Shown here one piece after another: positions 34,386 to 45,189 of a stretch of DNA of 64,000 bases. This DNA is from Sternotherus odoratus (lineage: Eukaryota > Chordata > Testudines > Kinosternidae). The stretch is from assembly GCA_032164245.1 (NCBI GenBank), contig JAVMKO010000002.1, positions 180,798,920 to 180,862,919 on the forward strand. Direction: 5' to 3'. A model generated the notes under the pieces. The model searched no databases. It worked only from the letters and a program-made list of their open reading frames with translations, and had not been told where the DNA came from. Within the stretch, counting starts at the first letter, position 1. Each line of letters starts with the position of its first letter. The translations under genes were made by a program, and so were the position numbers.

Positions 34386-37300
34386 GCCAGTAATTTAAAA
34401 AAAATATTAATAAAAATACTATATATCGAGCTCTCATACTTGTAGAGTAAAGCTTGTAAATGTGAATTTTAAAGGCTTATAAACCAGAGACCCAAATTTA
34501 ATATTTTAAAATCTCGTTATTTGAAGGGCCCGATTTATGATTTTTGATCATATGAGTCCTCTCTCTCCCATTCTATTGAGATTTTATATTTTTCTTCCCA
34601 TTCAGACATAATTAAGGCCTAAGACTGACAGGTAGAGAAACATGAGTTAAAAGTCACCATTTCATGCACAAGAAAATTAGTGAAACTTCTTGTAGTGGAT
34701 ATTTACAGTTTTAGGAAGTTTTGAGGGCAGATGCCCTGAGATACAATTCATTTTCAAAAATTACAACTTTTTTTCCTTAGTGAAATTAATACATTCTCAT
34801 GAAAGCTTGCAGAGTTAGGGTCCCATGCAGTTGAATGTTTAGGAGATTAAATTTACAAGGGTCCCACTCCAGCAAAGTGTGCAGCACTTCACTAGAAGCA
34901 TGTGAGTAGTCCCTTTGGTTCTCGGCCACTTGATGAAATTAAAACGTTCAAATATTCATTTTTAAGAGGAAGCCATTTTCAGTTGTATAATTCTCCACCC
35001 CCACCCCCGCCCCGCCCCCTCAAAAAAGCCACACTGAACTAATATATTTCCCATTTGTCTTCACTGCTTAGAACTTTCAAAAATAGGGAAGGCATTCTGT
35101 GTTGTTTTTGTTTTGTTTTAATATTATTTTATTCTAAATCCTTTTGTGCCATCTTTTATCTGACAGAAGATTTTTATGGCTGTGTTCAAACCATTGACAG
35201 CACGGCAGTGCTAGAAAGTGCCGTTAAAATTGTGGAGTTAGTTCATAGTGTTCCTTAGATAAATGCAGAGCTCATTTATAGACTGCATTTTTACCATTTT
35301 TCACATTTACATTACCGCAGTTTGCATTTAATGTCCTAACTACAATTTTTAGCATTTAGATTAGTAAGAACATGCGATTTATTTCGGTCATCAATGCTCA
35401 GCTGTCAAGAACAATTTTTAGATATGGTGCACTCTTTCTTGAATACTTGATTATTTCAAGGCTCAAATGAATGCCAAAATAGTGACCCTTCATCTGGAGT
35501 TTAGTGACAAAGATCTGACCTTTAAAAGAGTCTCTCTTAATTGGACACACATGGTATATACAAGGTGCAGTGATGTGATAAGACAGGAGTTTCCAGTCTG
35601 CAAGTTGAATGAGTTAGCTTTATGTTCAGTTGTTATTATATTACTATCCTTGCTTTACTTGGTGAGCATATGCAGGTTTTTATTCTTTTCCTTTAGACTT
35701 AGTTCTTAAATAGAACTCCATGCAATTTTCTGAGGAAATGCAATTGCTTTGTGCTCAATGCAAATATACTTAGAATAAAATGAATACAATGATGATTATG
35801 TCATTTGTGGAAGGCTGGTTAGAGATAAACTAGGGTAATCTTACTTAACGGGAACAGAAATGTATTTGTACTTAAAACATACAGTTATTTTCTGTGTATC
35901 TAGCTAAACCTTGGAAACCCTAATTCAAACTTAATCTGCAGAAAACAGTACAGGAGTTTTCATGTGCTGAATCTGTCTGCCAGCTGGCATTGCTATCATA
36001 TATGTAATGCTCAGGTTTTAATGTCCGTAAGCAAACTGTTCAACTACGGTGCATCTTCTGCAGCATACTGTAATCAAGAGTCTGTTCAAAAGTACACTAG
36101 CAAGGGCTATGGAGACTAAGTGCCATATCTTACCATAAGTCTGCTCCCAAAACTCTCACTAGTCACAGGCGACATTCCCAATGGAAGTTTTTGAAGTCTG
36201 TGTGAGTCAGTGATAGGAGGTCTCCAGACTCCTGCCAGTAACTAAATTTTTTTTTAAAAAGGTTTAAAATTCTTTATCACTGTCACAAGGGTTCAACCTC
36301 GCAAATCTTACAACTTTACTCATCATGCAAATAATCCCATTATGAGTGGGGTCATTCAGATAAATAAGGATTGCATTGTCTGGCCTCCATTGTGTTCATG
36401 GACACGGAACTTCTCTGACAAAGAAAGGACTTTTTAGATAGTCAACTGGTTTTATAAGGTCTGTTTGATGGTGGATAGTTGTACTGTGGGGAAATTGTGA
36501 TTGTAATTTTGCTGCACAGCAACCTGACTTTCTCCTCTTCCACAGTGGAGTGAAACAAAAAATTAAAACCAATGTTTTACTGAGTACATAAGAGAACTTA
36601 TGAGAACATAAATAAATGCACACTAAGGTCAGTATTTTTTCAGCTTTTCAACAGAACGTTAGCTGGATTATATTTTCTTTCATTGCTTTCCAGCGTAGAG
36701 TAACTGGGCATGAATGATTTAATATAGAACACTAAATTCAGCACAAGTTAATTTTTTTTAGTTGTAATATAGTCTTGTGCATCTTTCATACTTTGTTTTA
36801 GAAAGACACCTATGCAAAAAGTCTGGCCTTCATTTTGTGACTATAACAATAAAAGTCATAGCTTGATTTTATATGCCTGAAATTAATAACATTGGACCCT
36901 TAGTTCAGATTTGCAATTTCAGCAGGCAGAAATAGCATCTTTTCACTTTTGATCAATTTGTTAAAACTCAGGAAAACAACAGGCAGTAGCTTTCATAGTA
37001 AACACCGTGAGAGTCCTCCCCTTATGTAACTTGAGGATTTTTGTGAATTTGCCCTGATGAATATTATGCCTTTTATAAAAACCACAGAAACTGTTTACAT
37101 TGTAAGCTTTCAAATCCATTATAATTCTAATGGTTTTGTTATTAGTCTAAACAAGTATGCCCATTGCACACCTGCGATCTCTTTTTCATCACTTATTTCT
37201 ATCGTTCTGTCAATTGCTATGAACCGGTAAGACGTCATCTCTGAATATATATTTCACTAGGACTCTTCATGAGTTACTCAGAACAAAGACTTGTTTAGTC

Positions 37301-37949
37301 TACTTCCTTTATTTTTACTAGTATGGAGAGGATTTAAAAGTTGGCCAAATGAGTCTCACATCAGTGACCACTGTTGTTCAGATTTATTTTTATACTATTC
37401 TTTCTTTGACACAATTTAAAGAAATTAGAACTATGTAGCATGTGACTATGAAGTTGGGTTGCATTGGAATAGCTAGACAGAAAACCAAAATCTGATCTTC
37501 AGAAGTGTGTATCAGTAGGTTGGAGCTGAGGTTATTTACACATACCGTAGGGAAGCTTCTCTCCCATTTTGCTGGCAACAAAACAAATCTTGGCAAATGA
37601 ATTGTACGTCTTAATTCTGATGTGATCAATCCCTGATGAGCTCCAAGAGCATACATATTTTAATTGCTCAACATAAAAAGAAAACTATGTAGTAAAATCC
37701 ATTTTATAATCACAAAAAAGACCAGAAAACAGATAGATAGTACCTCACTTGTTCTGTTGAGATTGCACTCTATAATAGGTTAAAATCAATAACTTTTCTT
37801 TTCCACAGGTCATATGAAGATCCTACTATGTAGGGCTATTGGGAAAGAATACGCTCTTGATTCTTCTGCTTTCTCACTGTATCTTGAGCTTAATAATGAG
37901 GCAGTAATTAAATGTGAAATATTACAGTGGTTTTCATCTTGTTTCCTAG
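34386..37949. other. Intron immediately upstream of the THSD7A exon
   Basis: About 3.5 kb of AT-rich sequence without recognised repeats. Small frames such as 35467-35709 and 37390-37656 show no domains. The last bases form a pyrimidine-rich tract ending TTTCATCTTGTTTCCTAG, the splice acceptor of the exon. Confidence 0.6.
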
Positions 37950-38781
37950 GTCCATGGGGAAGATGTATGGGAGATGAATGTGGTCCAGGTGGTATCCAAA
38001 CACGGGCGGTATGGTGTGCTCACATGGAAGGTTGGACAACACTGCCCACGAATTGTAAACAGGCAGAGAGGCCTGAGAACCAGCAGAACTGTTTCAGGGT
38101 TTGCGACTGGCACAAAGAACTGTATGATTGGCAGTTGGGCAACTGGAATCAGTGCCAGCCAGTTATTTCAAGGAATCTTGAAAAACCAGTGGAATGCATC
38201 AAAGGACAAGAAGGAATCCAGATGAGAGACGTAACTTGTGTCCAAAAATCAAATGGGGTTTCTGCTGAGGATGTCATATGTGAGTACTTTGAGCCAAAGC
38301 CACGCCTGGAACAGGCATGCCTCATCCCTTGCCGTCAGGACTGTATTGTGGCAGAGTTCTCCCCCTGGTCGGAATGTTCCAAGACTTGTGGCAATGGGCT
38401 TCAGCATCGAACTCGTCATATTGTTGCTCCACCTCAGTTTGGTGGCTCTGCCTGCCCTAACCTGACTGAATTTCAGATCTGTCACTCTACCCCATGCACT
38501 ACTGAGGAAAGCATGCATAGCTTGAATGTGGGACCCTGGAGTACATGCTCAATGCCCCATTCAAGACATATAAGGCAAGCAAGGAAACGAGGGAAAAACA
38601 AAGAAAAGGAGAAGGACAGAGAAAAAGGTGTACGGGATCCCGAAGCTCGGGAGCTTATTAAGAAAAAAAGGAATCGAAATAGACAGAACAGACAAGAGAA
38701 CAAATATTGGGACATACAGATTGGATATCAGACCCGGCAGGTTACATGTACACACAAAAATGGAAAAACCGCTGCCTTGAG
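37950..38781 (+). CDS. THSD7A: THSD7A exon (probably coding exon 2), first thrombospondin type-1 repeats
   Basis: THSD7A is a large type I membrane protein of endothelial cells, neurons and kidney podocytes, built from many extracellular thrombospondin type-1 repeats. This 832-base exon follows an acceptor ...TTTCCTAG (AG at 37948-37949) and ends before a donor GTAATC at 38782. It starts in phase 1 (split Gly codon) and ends in phase 2. It encodes GPWGRCMGDECGPGGIQTRA, then a second repeat (YDWQLGNWNQCQPV), a third with FSPWSECSKTCGNGLQHRTR (WxxC-type C-mannosylation context), and a fourth (VGPWSTCSMPHSRHIRQAR) that carries a basic insert rich in Lys/Arg/Glu and then NKYWDIQIGYQTRQ. Cys spacing and the order of repeats agree with vertebrate THSD7A. 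The paralogue THSD7B is less likely. The signal peptide exon would lie far upstream and the remaining repeats downstream. The frame has no stop or indel, so it is under constraint. Confidence 0.9.
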
Positions 38782-39049
38782 GTAATCCACTGTTTATTAA
38801 CTTGAACGTCTGTGTAGTTGGAACTTTAAAAAAGAATGAAGAATCTCCTCAGAATTGACTGTTGTATGTACTTTTATATCAGCATAACATGATCTATTTC
38901 TAACTCTACCTTACCCTGTCAAGTTTAAGATGTTTCCATTATACATTTGAAAAAACACAGCACAAGTGGTGTTGATCATACTAAATATCACTTAAACATG
39001 CCCCATTAAGCATCATACACATTCTAGCTTTTGTTTGTCTAAATATGTA
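38782..39049. other. Start of the following THSD7A intron
   Basis: The donor GGTAATCC is followed by AT-rich intron without recognised features. Confidence 0.6.
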
Positions 39050-39531
39050 CCGTATTTTTCGCCCTATAAGACGCACTTTTTCTTCCCCAAAACGGGGGGG
39101 GAAAAGTTGGTGCGTCTTATAGGGCGAATGTCTTATAGGGCAACAACAACAACAACAAAAAAAGCGCCTCGCTCTCCCGTCCCCGCCGCGCGGGCGGGCT
39201 GCCGAGGTTCCCCCCTCCCCGCCGCGGGCGGGCTGCCGAGGTTCCCCCCTCCCCGCCGCGGGCGGGCTGCCGGGAGCGTCCCAGTTCCCCCCTCCCCGCC
39301 GCGGGCGGGCTGCCGGGAGCGTTCCCGGCAGCCCACCCGCGGCAGGGAGGGGGGAACCGGGACGCTCCCGGCAGCCCGCCCGCGGCGGGGAGGGGGGAAC
39401 CTCGGCAGCCCGCCCGCGCGGCGGGGACGGGAGAGCGAGGCGCTTTTTTTTTTTTTTTTTGTCCGGCTTTTTTATTAAAAAACGAGGGGGCGTCTTATAG
39501 GCCGGAGCGTCCTATAAGACGAAAAATACGG
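39050..39531. mobile_element. Palindromic GC-rich TIR element
   Basis: Ends CCGTATTTTTCGCCCTATAA and, inverted, CCTATAAGACGAAAAATACG with a final G; TA flanks both sides (39048-39049 and 39532-39533). Sub-terminal GTCTTATAGGGCG motifs repeat inside. The core from about 39164 to 39444 is itself a large inverted repeat of GC-rich units (GGGCGGGCTGCCGAGG on the left, CCTCGGCAGCCCGCCC on the right). It has no transposase. Likely a non-autonomous Tc1/mariner-superfamily element. Confidence 0.75.
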
Positions 39532-39539
39532 TATTCCCA

Positions 39540-40190
39540 GAAGGATCACTGAAAGCCTGAGGTTATTCATCAAATGTGTGCTCTGTTTCTCTGGCATTTT
39601 GGCACATTTTTCCTCCATAACAAGTGAAGCATGCTTTAAAACAGGTGATGTCTGCATTATTGTATTTAATGCTTTGGGCACATACAATAATAGTGCTGGG
39701 GTGTGTGTGTCTGATAGATGTTAGAAAAAGAATCTGAAAAAGATCTACATATCTGCATTTCAAAAACAAAATTCTGGAATAGATATGTGTGAAGTATCCT
39801 TTCTGTTACTGATTTTGTTTCCTATGGCTAAGCGCCTGAGAAAGATACTCCTATCAAAAATGTGTATTTTACTTCCAAATATTTTAATTCTCTCGTTCCT
39901 TCTTTTGCATTTTTTTCTATATTTCTGGGCACAAAAACTATTTTAATATATTCAAATGTAAAGATATGTATCTAGGAGCAAACAATACAGGCCACACTTA
40001 CAGGATGGGGGTGGAAGCAGTGACCCTGAAAAAGATGTTAAGGTTTCGCTGAATAATCAGCTAAACATGAGTTTCGGGTTCAATGGTGAGGCCAATAAGA
40101 GTAATGGAATCTTTGGATGTGTAAATGCGGGAATATCAACTAGGATTTAGGAGCTTCTATTACCATCTTTGCATTTGACATTGGTGCAAC
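39540..40190. other. Intronic sequence, nothing recognised
   Basis: AT-rich. No credible frame or repeat. Confidence 0.5.
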
Positions 40191-40194
40191 TGCT

Positions 40195-40683
40195 ATTGGA
40201 TTACTGTTTTTGTTCTGGTGTCCACAATTCAAGAAGGCTGTTGATAAATTGGAGAGACCAAGAAGAGTCATAAGAATGACTAAAGGGTTAGAAAACATGC
40301 CTTATAGTGATAGATTCCAGGAGTTCAATCTATTTAGCTTAAAAGAGAAGGTGGTTAAGGATTGCTTCATCACAGTTTGTAAGCACTTACATGGGGAACA
40401 AATGTTCTAAAATAACCTCTTCAATCTAGCAGACAAAGATTTAATGAAATCCAGTGGCTGGAAGTTGAAGCTAGACAAATTCAGACTTGAAATAAGGTAC
40501 ACATTTTTAACAGTGAGGGTAATTAACCATTGGAACAACTTATCAAAAGTTGTGATGGATTCTCCACCACTGTCAATTCTTAAATCAAGATTCAATGTTT
40601 TTCTAAAAGATATGTTCTAGTTCAAAGAGGAGTTAATTCAGGGAAGTCCTATGACCTGTGTTATACAGGAGATCAGACTAGAT
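40195..40683 (+). mobile_element. Old CR1 LINE fragment, interrupted by a hAT element
   Basis: Contains TGGTGTCCACAATTCAAGAA, GAGAGACCAAGAAGAGTCAT, AACCATTGGAACAACTTATC and the 3'UTR ACAGGAGATCAGACTAGA. These are the CR1 ORF2 C-terminus and 3'UTR. The expected continuation TGATCTAATGG is replaced at 40684 by a hAT-type start. Confidence 0.8.
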
Positions 40684-41035
40684 CAGGGGTGGGCAAACTA
40701 TGGCCTGCGGGCCACATCTGGCCTGTGGGACCATCCTGCCTGGCCCCCAGCTCCCGGCCTGGGAGGCTATCCCCGGTTCCTCCCCCGCTGCCTCCACTCG
40801 CTGCCAGCGCTCTGGCCCGCAGCTCCTGGACAGTGCTGCACTGGGGTGGCTGGCTCCGGCGGGGCCTGAGCTACTGCTGCTCTGAGTGGCTTGGTAAGAG
40901 GTAAAGGGGGCGGGGCTGTGAGCTCCTGCAGGGCAACATGTCTAGCTCCAGGAGGCCGCACGGCCTCCAGACATGCTGCTCTGAGCAGCATGGTAAGGGG
41001 GCCAGGGCCAGAGGGCTACATAAGGGGCAGGGGGG
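40684..41035 (+). mobile_element. Truncated hAT-type element
   Basis: Starts CAGGGGTGGGCAAACTATGG with GCCTGCGGGCCACATCTGGC, a well known non-autonomous hAT terminus in reptiles. The interior is GC-rich and contains GCTGCTCTGAGTGGC and GCTGCTCTGAGCAGC. The opposite terminus is absent and CR1 sequence follows directly. Confidence 0.7.
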
Positions 41036-41400
41036 CCATTGGGTATGAACTGGCCATTAATAAATTTAGACTGGAAATTAGAAAAGGTTTCTAGCTATTA
41101 AAGGAGTCAGGCTCACAATAGGAGTTGTGGGGGAAAACAACTTAAAGCTAATTATGGGAGAGCTTGACAAATTTGAGTGACTGAGTCTTGGATAGAGGGT
41201 TTCTTCTGATGGATGGGGTGGGCCAGTTCTCTCAAATGTGGTACTGAAAATTCTGTCTCAGGTGCCTGGCTGGTGGGCCTTGCTCATGTGCTAAGTGTCT
41301 AGATGATCACAGGGTGTGGGGTCAGGAAGGAATTTTACCCCAGGAGAGATTGATTTTGGAGCCTTTTTTTGCCTTCCTCTGCAGCATGGGGTACAGGTCG
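41036..41400 (+). mobile_element. CR1 LINE 3' fragment
   Basis: ATGAACTGGCCATTAATAAA followed by TTAGACTGGAAATTAGAAAA matches the CR1 ORF2 C-terminal region. The 3'UTR segment with GTCAGGAAGGAATTTTACCC and TTGCCTTCCTCTGCAGCATG follows. Its upstream part duplicates sequence in the 40195 copy, so it is a separate insertion. Confidence 0.75.
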
Positions 41401-41511
41401 TATACCAGGACCATCCAGGTATATCTCCTTTCATCAGTTCTCCACCATTGCAGGGACCTTGGGCATTAGTGTGCCTCGGTCTCTCCTATGCACTGTCGGT
41501 GGCACATAATA

Positions 41512-42231
41512 CTGTAGGTTCCACTTATTAGCAACATCTTGGTTCCCAGCAAAAAGTTGGTATTATTCAAAGGTTGCCCAAGGCAGGTTTGTGGGGCGGT
41601 AGCCAGGCAAGGAAGCAGAGAGATGTGCTTCTCCTGGCTGCAACCCCAGAAACCTTCCTGTGGGACTACCAACAGGGAAGGAAGTGCTAGGTTGTGCTCA
41701 GCCCGCGCCCCGAGTGCCAGAGTAGAATGCAGCCCGGAGAATGCAAGTAGAGATATTGTGCGGCTCTGTGGACCCCAATGCCCCAGTTCCCTTTAGAGAG
41801 CCCCAGTATCTGGGCTGCAGACCCCTCCCTGCTGCTGTCCTGCTCAGTCTCTTCCTTCCCAACCTCCATTCCCATCCCACCGTACTGGGACTCTGGCAGA
41901 GGTTCCCCTGGTGGACAGTTCCCAGGCTGCAGGCAGGTTTGTGGGGCTGCATCCAGGCAAGGAGGAACTGGGACATGCCGAACACCAGCTACAGGCAGGT
42001 TTCTGGGACTGCCGTCAGGGAAGGAACATCCCAGAGCTTCCTCCCCTGGCCGCAGCCCCCAAACCTTGTAGCTGGGACCTTTCTTCTAATAAAAAATTGA
42101 AATTGTTACTAAGCGTCATGCCTGTTGCCGATATCTGAATCCTATTCACATTAAAGTCAATAGAAGGGGATCGTTTTGCTGCAAAATGTTGGTATTACAT
42201 GTATTAAGCTGTTGTTACGCAGCATCCACTG
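41512..42231. mobile_element. Tigger-like non-autonomous transposon with internal repeats
   Basis: TA precedes CTGTAGGTTCCACTTATTAG at the left, and TA follows GTTACGCAGCATCCACTG at the right. The two ends are imperfect inverted repeats. The interior has diverged direct repeats sharing GGCAGGTTTGTGGGGC (about 41583 and 41932) and GCAGCCCC/GCAACCCC-AGAAACCTT segments. There is no transposase. Confidence 0.6.
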
Positions 42232-42479
42232 TAGTTTAGTCTCCTGAGGGCTGTAATACTTAAGTGTTATTTAGTTTTTGAGTCTAGTGTGGATACTAGG
42301 AGGTGGTTGCGGCCTGTCATGTACAAGAGGTCAGACCCATCATGACATGATGCAGATTGGTTATGTTACATATTATTGTGAAGGGTTTCGGTCTAGATGG
42401 GTATTTTAGTTTATAGTGAATACTGTTAAGCATTTGTCTGTTTAGGACTGTATCTACTTTAGTGTTGGGAGTCCCTCCA

Positions 42480-42955
42480 AGACCTCTTTCCACTCAGCTT
42501 CCCAGGAACTCAGTTTGACTCCAGCCTTCATCATTCAGGTATCTTTATTTGGCATACAGCAGTGTTATGATCAGACTCAAACACAGAGGGGATGGATGCA
42601 GGGTAAATCACAGCTCCAAAGTTACACAGAAACTTTTTCCCTTTATACCCATTACGCACATCATTGCATTTACTATACATTTTTGGATTAGCTGGTTAGC
42701 TATACATTTGGATTAGCTGGTTAGCTATACATTTTTGGATTAGCTGGTTAGTTTGCAGGAATGAATCCCTATGCAGCATGCACTAGCCATGCTTCAACTT
42801 CCTCTTTATCTCATCTCTACATTCTTAATTTATTTTGTTCCTTGTTATCTAGTTCATACCAAATAGTTCCCTGGTTTTCTCCCTCAGACATTCTTCTTTG
42901 TAGCCTACTGACCTATTTACTTATCTTATTTTGCACAAACATTCTGGTTTCATAA
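42480..42955 (-). mobile_element. Probable 3' LTR region of a decayed endogenous retrovirus
   Basis: The sequence lies on the far side of the CR1 insertion from the env-like region at 45190-46700, in matching orientation. It contains three copies of a unit with GGATTAGCTGGTTAGCTATA (about 42685-42752) and ends near AGTGTTGGGAGTCCCTCC. The assignment rests on position and composition. Ends are not proven. Confidence 0.4.
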
Positions 42956-45185
42956 GAACATAAGAACATAAGAATGGCCATACTGGGTCAGACCAAAGGT
43001 CCATCTAGCCCAGCATCCTGTCTACCGACAGTGGCCAATGCCAGGTGCCCCGGAGTGAGTGAACCTAACAGGTATGATCGAACGATCTCTCTCCTGCCAT
43101 CCATCACCCCCCTCTGACAGACAGAGGCTAGGGACACCATTCATTACCCATCCCGGCTAATAGCCATTTATGGACTTAGCCTCCATTAATTTATCCAGCT
43201 CTCTTTTAAACCCTGTTATAGTCCTAGCCTTCACAGCCTCCTCAGGTAAGGAGTTCCACAGGTTGACTGTGCGCTGTGTGAAGAAGAACTTCCTTTTATT
43301 TGTTTTAAACCTGCTGCACGCCAATTTCATTGAGTGGCCCCTAGTTCTTCTATTTTGGGAACAAGTAAATAACTTTCCCTTATTTACTTCCTCCACACCA
43401 CTCATAATTTTATATACCTCTATCATATCCCCCCTTAGTCTCCTCTTTTCCAAGCTAAAAAGTCCTAGCCTCTTTAATCTCTCTTCATATGGGACCCGTT
43501 CCAAACCCCTAATCATTTTAGTTGCCCTTCTCTGAACCTTTTCTAGTGCCAGTATATCCTTTTTGAGATGAGGAGACCACATTTGTACGCAGTATTCAAG
43601 ATGTGGGCGCACCATGGATTTGTATAAGGGCAATAAGATATTCTCCGACTTATTCTCTATCCCTTTTTTAATGATTCCTAACATCCTGTTTGCTTTTTTG
43701 ACTGCCGCTGCACACTGCGTGGATGCCTTCAGAGAACTATCCACAATGACTCCCAGGTCTTTTTCCTGATTGGTTGTAGCTAAATTAGCCCCCATCATAT
43801 TGTATGTATAGTTGGGGTTATTTTTTCCAATGTGCATTACTTTACATTTATCCACATTAAATTTCATTTGCCATTTTGTTGCCCAATCACTTAGTTTAGT
43901 GAGATCTTTTTGAAGTTCTTCACAGTCTGCTTTGGTCCTTACTACTTTGAGCAGTTTAGTATCATCTGCAAACTTTGCCACATCACTGTTTACCCCTTCC
44001 TCCAAATCATTTATAAATAAGTTGAATAGGATCGGTCCCAGGACTGACCCTTGGGGAACACCACTAGTTACCCCTCTCCATTCTGAAAAAGTTCCATTTA
44101 TTCCTACCCTTTGTTCCCTGTCTTTTAACCAGTTTTCAATCCATGAGAAGATCTTCCCTCTTATCCCATGGCAGCTTAATTTACGTAAGAGCCTTTGGTG
44201 AGGGACCTTGTCAAAGGCTTTCTGGAAATCTAAGTACACATGTTTGCTGACCCCTTCAAAGAACTCTAATAGATTAGTAAGACACGATTTCCCTTTGCAG
44301 AAACCATGTTGACTTTTGCCCAACAATTTATGCTCTTCTATGTGTCTGACAATTTTATTCTTTACTATGGTTTCAACTAATTTTCCCGGTATGGACGTTA
44401 GACTGACTGGTCTGTAATTGCCAGGATCACCTCTAGAGCCCTTTTTAAATATTGGCGTTACATTAGCTATCTTCCAGTCACTGGGCACAGTAGCCGATTT
44501 AAAGGATAGGTTACAAACCCTCGTTAATAGTGCCACAATTTCACATTTGAGTTCTTTCAGAACTCTTGGGTGAATGCCATCTGGTCCCGGTGACTTGTTA
44601 CAGTTAAGTTTATCAATGAGTTCCAGAACCTCCTGTACTGATACTTCAATTTGTGACAATACCTCAGATTTGTCACCTACAAAAGACAGCTCAGGTTTAG
44701 GAATCTCCCTAACGTCCTCAGCCGTGAAGACTGAAGCAAAGAATTCATTTAGTTTCTCTGCAATGACTCTGTCATCTTTAAGTGCTCCTTTTGTATCTCT
44801 GTCATCCAGGGGCCCCACTGGTTGTTTAGCAGGCTTCCTGCTTCTGACATATTTAAAAAACATTTTGTTATTACCTTTTGAGTTTTTGGCTAGCTGTTCT
44901 TCAAACTACATTTTAGCTTTTCTTATTACATTCTTACACTTTATTTGGCAGTGCTTATGCTCCTTTCTATTTACCTCACTAGGATTAGACTTCCACTTTT
45001 TAAAAGATGCCTTTTTCTCTCTCACTGCTTCTTTTACTTGGCTGTTAAGCCACGGTGGCTCTTTTTTAGTTTTCAACCTTATCATTTCCTTCCCTAATTC
45101 TGTCTTCCAGAAAATGAGCCCTCCCTCCCCCCTCCATGTGTTACTCATGTTGGGCCAGGCCTGAGTTACGTTCCTCTGGTTCCAT
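42956..45185 (-). mobile_element. Relatively young 5'-truncated CR1 LINE
   Basis: Minus-strand LINE from about 45185 to the 3' terminus at 42956, where the plus strand reads ATAAGAACATAAGAACATAA, the inverted CR1 octamer tail. The 3'UTR contains the inverted TGGGTCAGACCAAAGGTCCA block. It holds a nearly intact ORF2 segment. The 5' truncation and the tail are usual for target-primed insertion. Confidence 0.95.
43157..45148 (-). pseudogene. CR1 ORF2, reverse transcriptase and C-terminus, one stop
   Basis: The protein copies CR1 RNA into DNA at the insertion site. A single frame runs from about 45148 to 43157, broken by one TAG at about 44903-44905 where relatives have a Gln codon. In the 568-residue downstream part, RT motifs appear in order: GPDGIHPRVLK (about 93-103), GNYRPVSLTSIPGKL (148-162), HGFCKGKSCLTNLLEF (186-201), VYLDFQKAFDKVPHQRL (209-225, first catalytic Asp), SGVPQGSVLGPILFN (267-281) and KFADDTKLL (297-305, catalytic Asp pair). 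The C-terminus ends in ITGFKRELDKLM. A short deletion shortens the stretch between LLEFFE and VYLDFQ compared with other CR1 copies. The endonuclease is lost by 5' truncation. Confidence 0.93.
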
Positions 45186-45189
45186 CTTT

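Noticed and set aside
37814..37949. Open frame with an ATG upstream of and in frame with the THSD7A exon
   Set aside because: The acceptor TTTCCTAG at 37949 and the THSD7A homology start exactly at 37950. The upstream residues are AT-rich intron translation without similarity to THSD7A.
40210..40410. 66-codon frame as a small host gene
   Set aside because: Its sequence matches the CR1 ORF2 C-terminus, including the KAVDKLERPRRVIRMTKGLE region.
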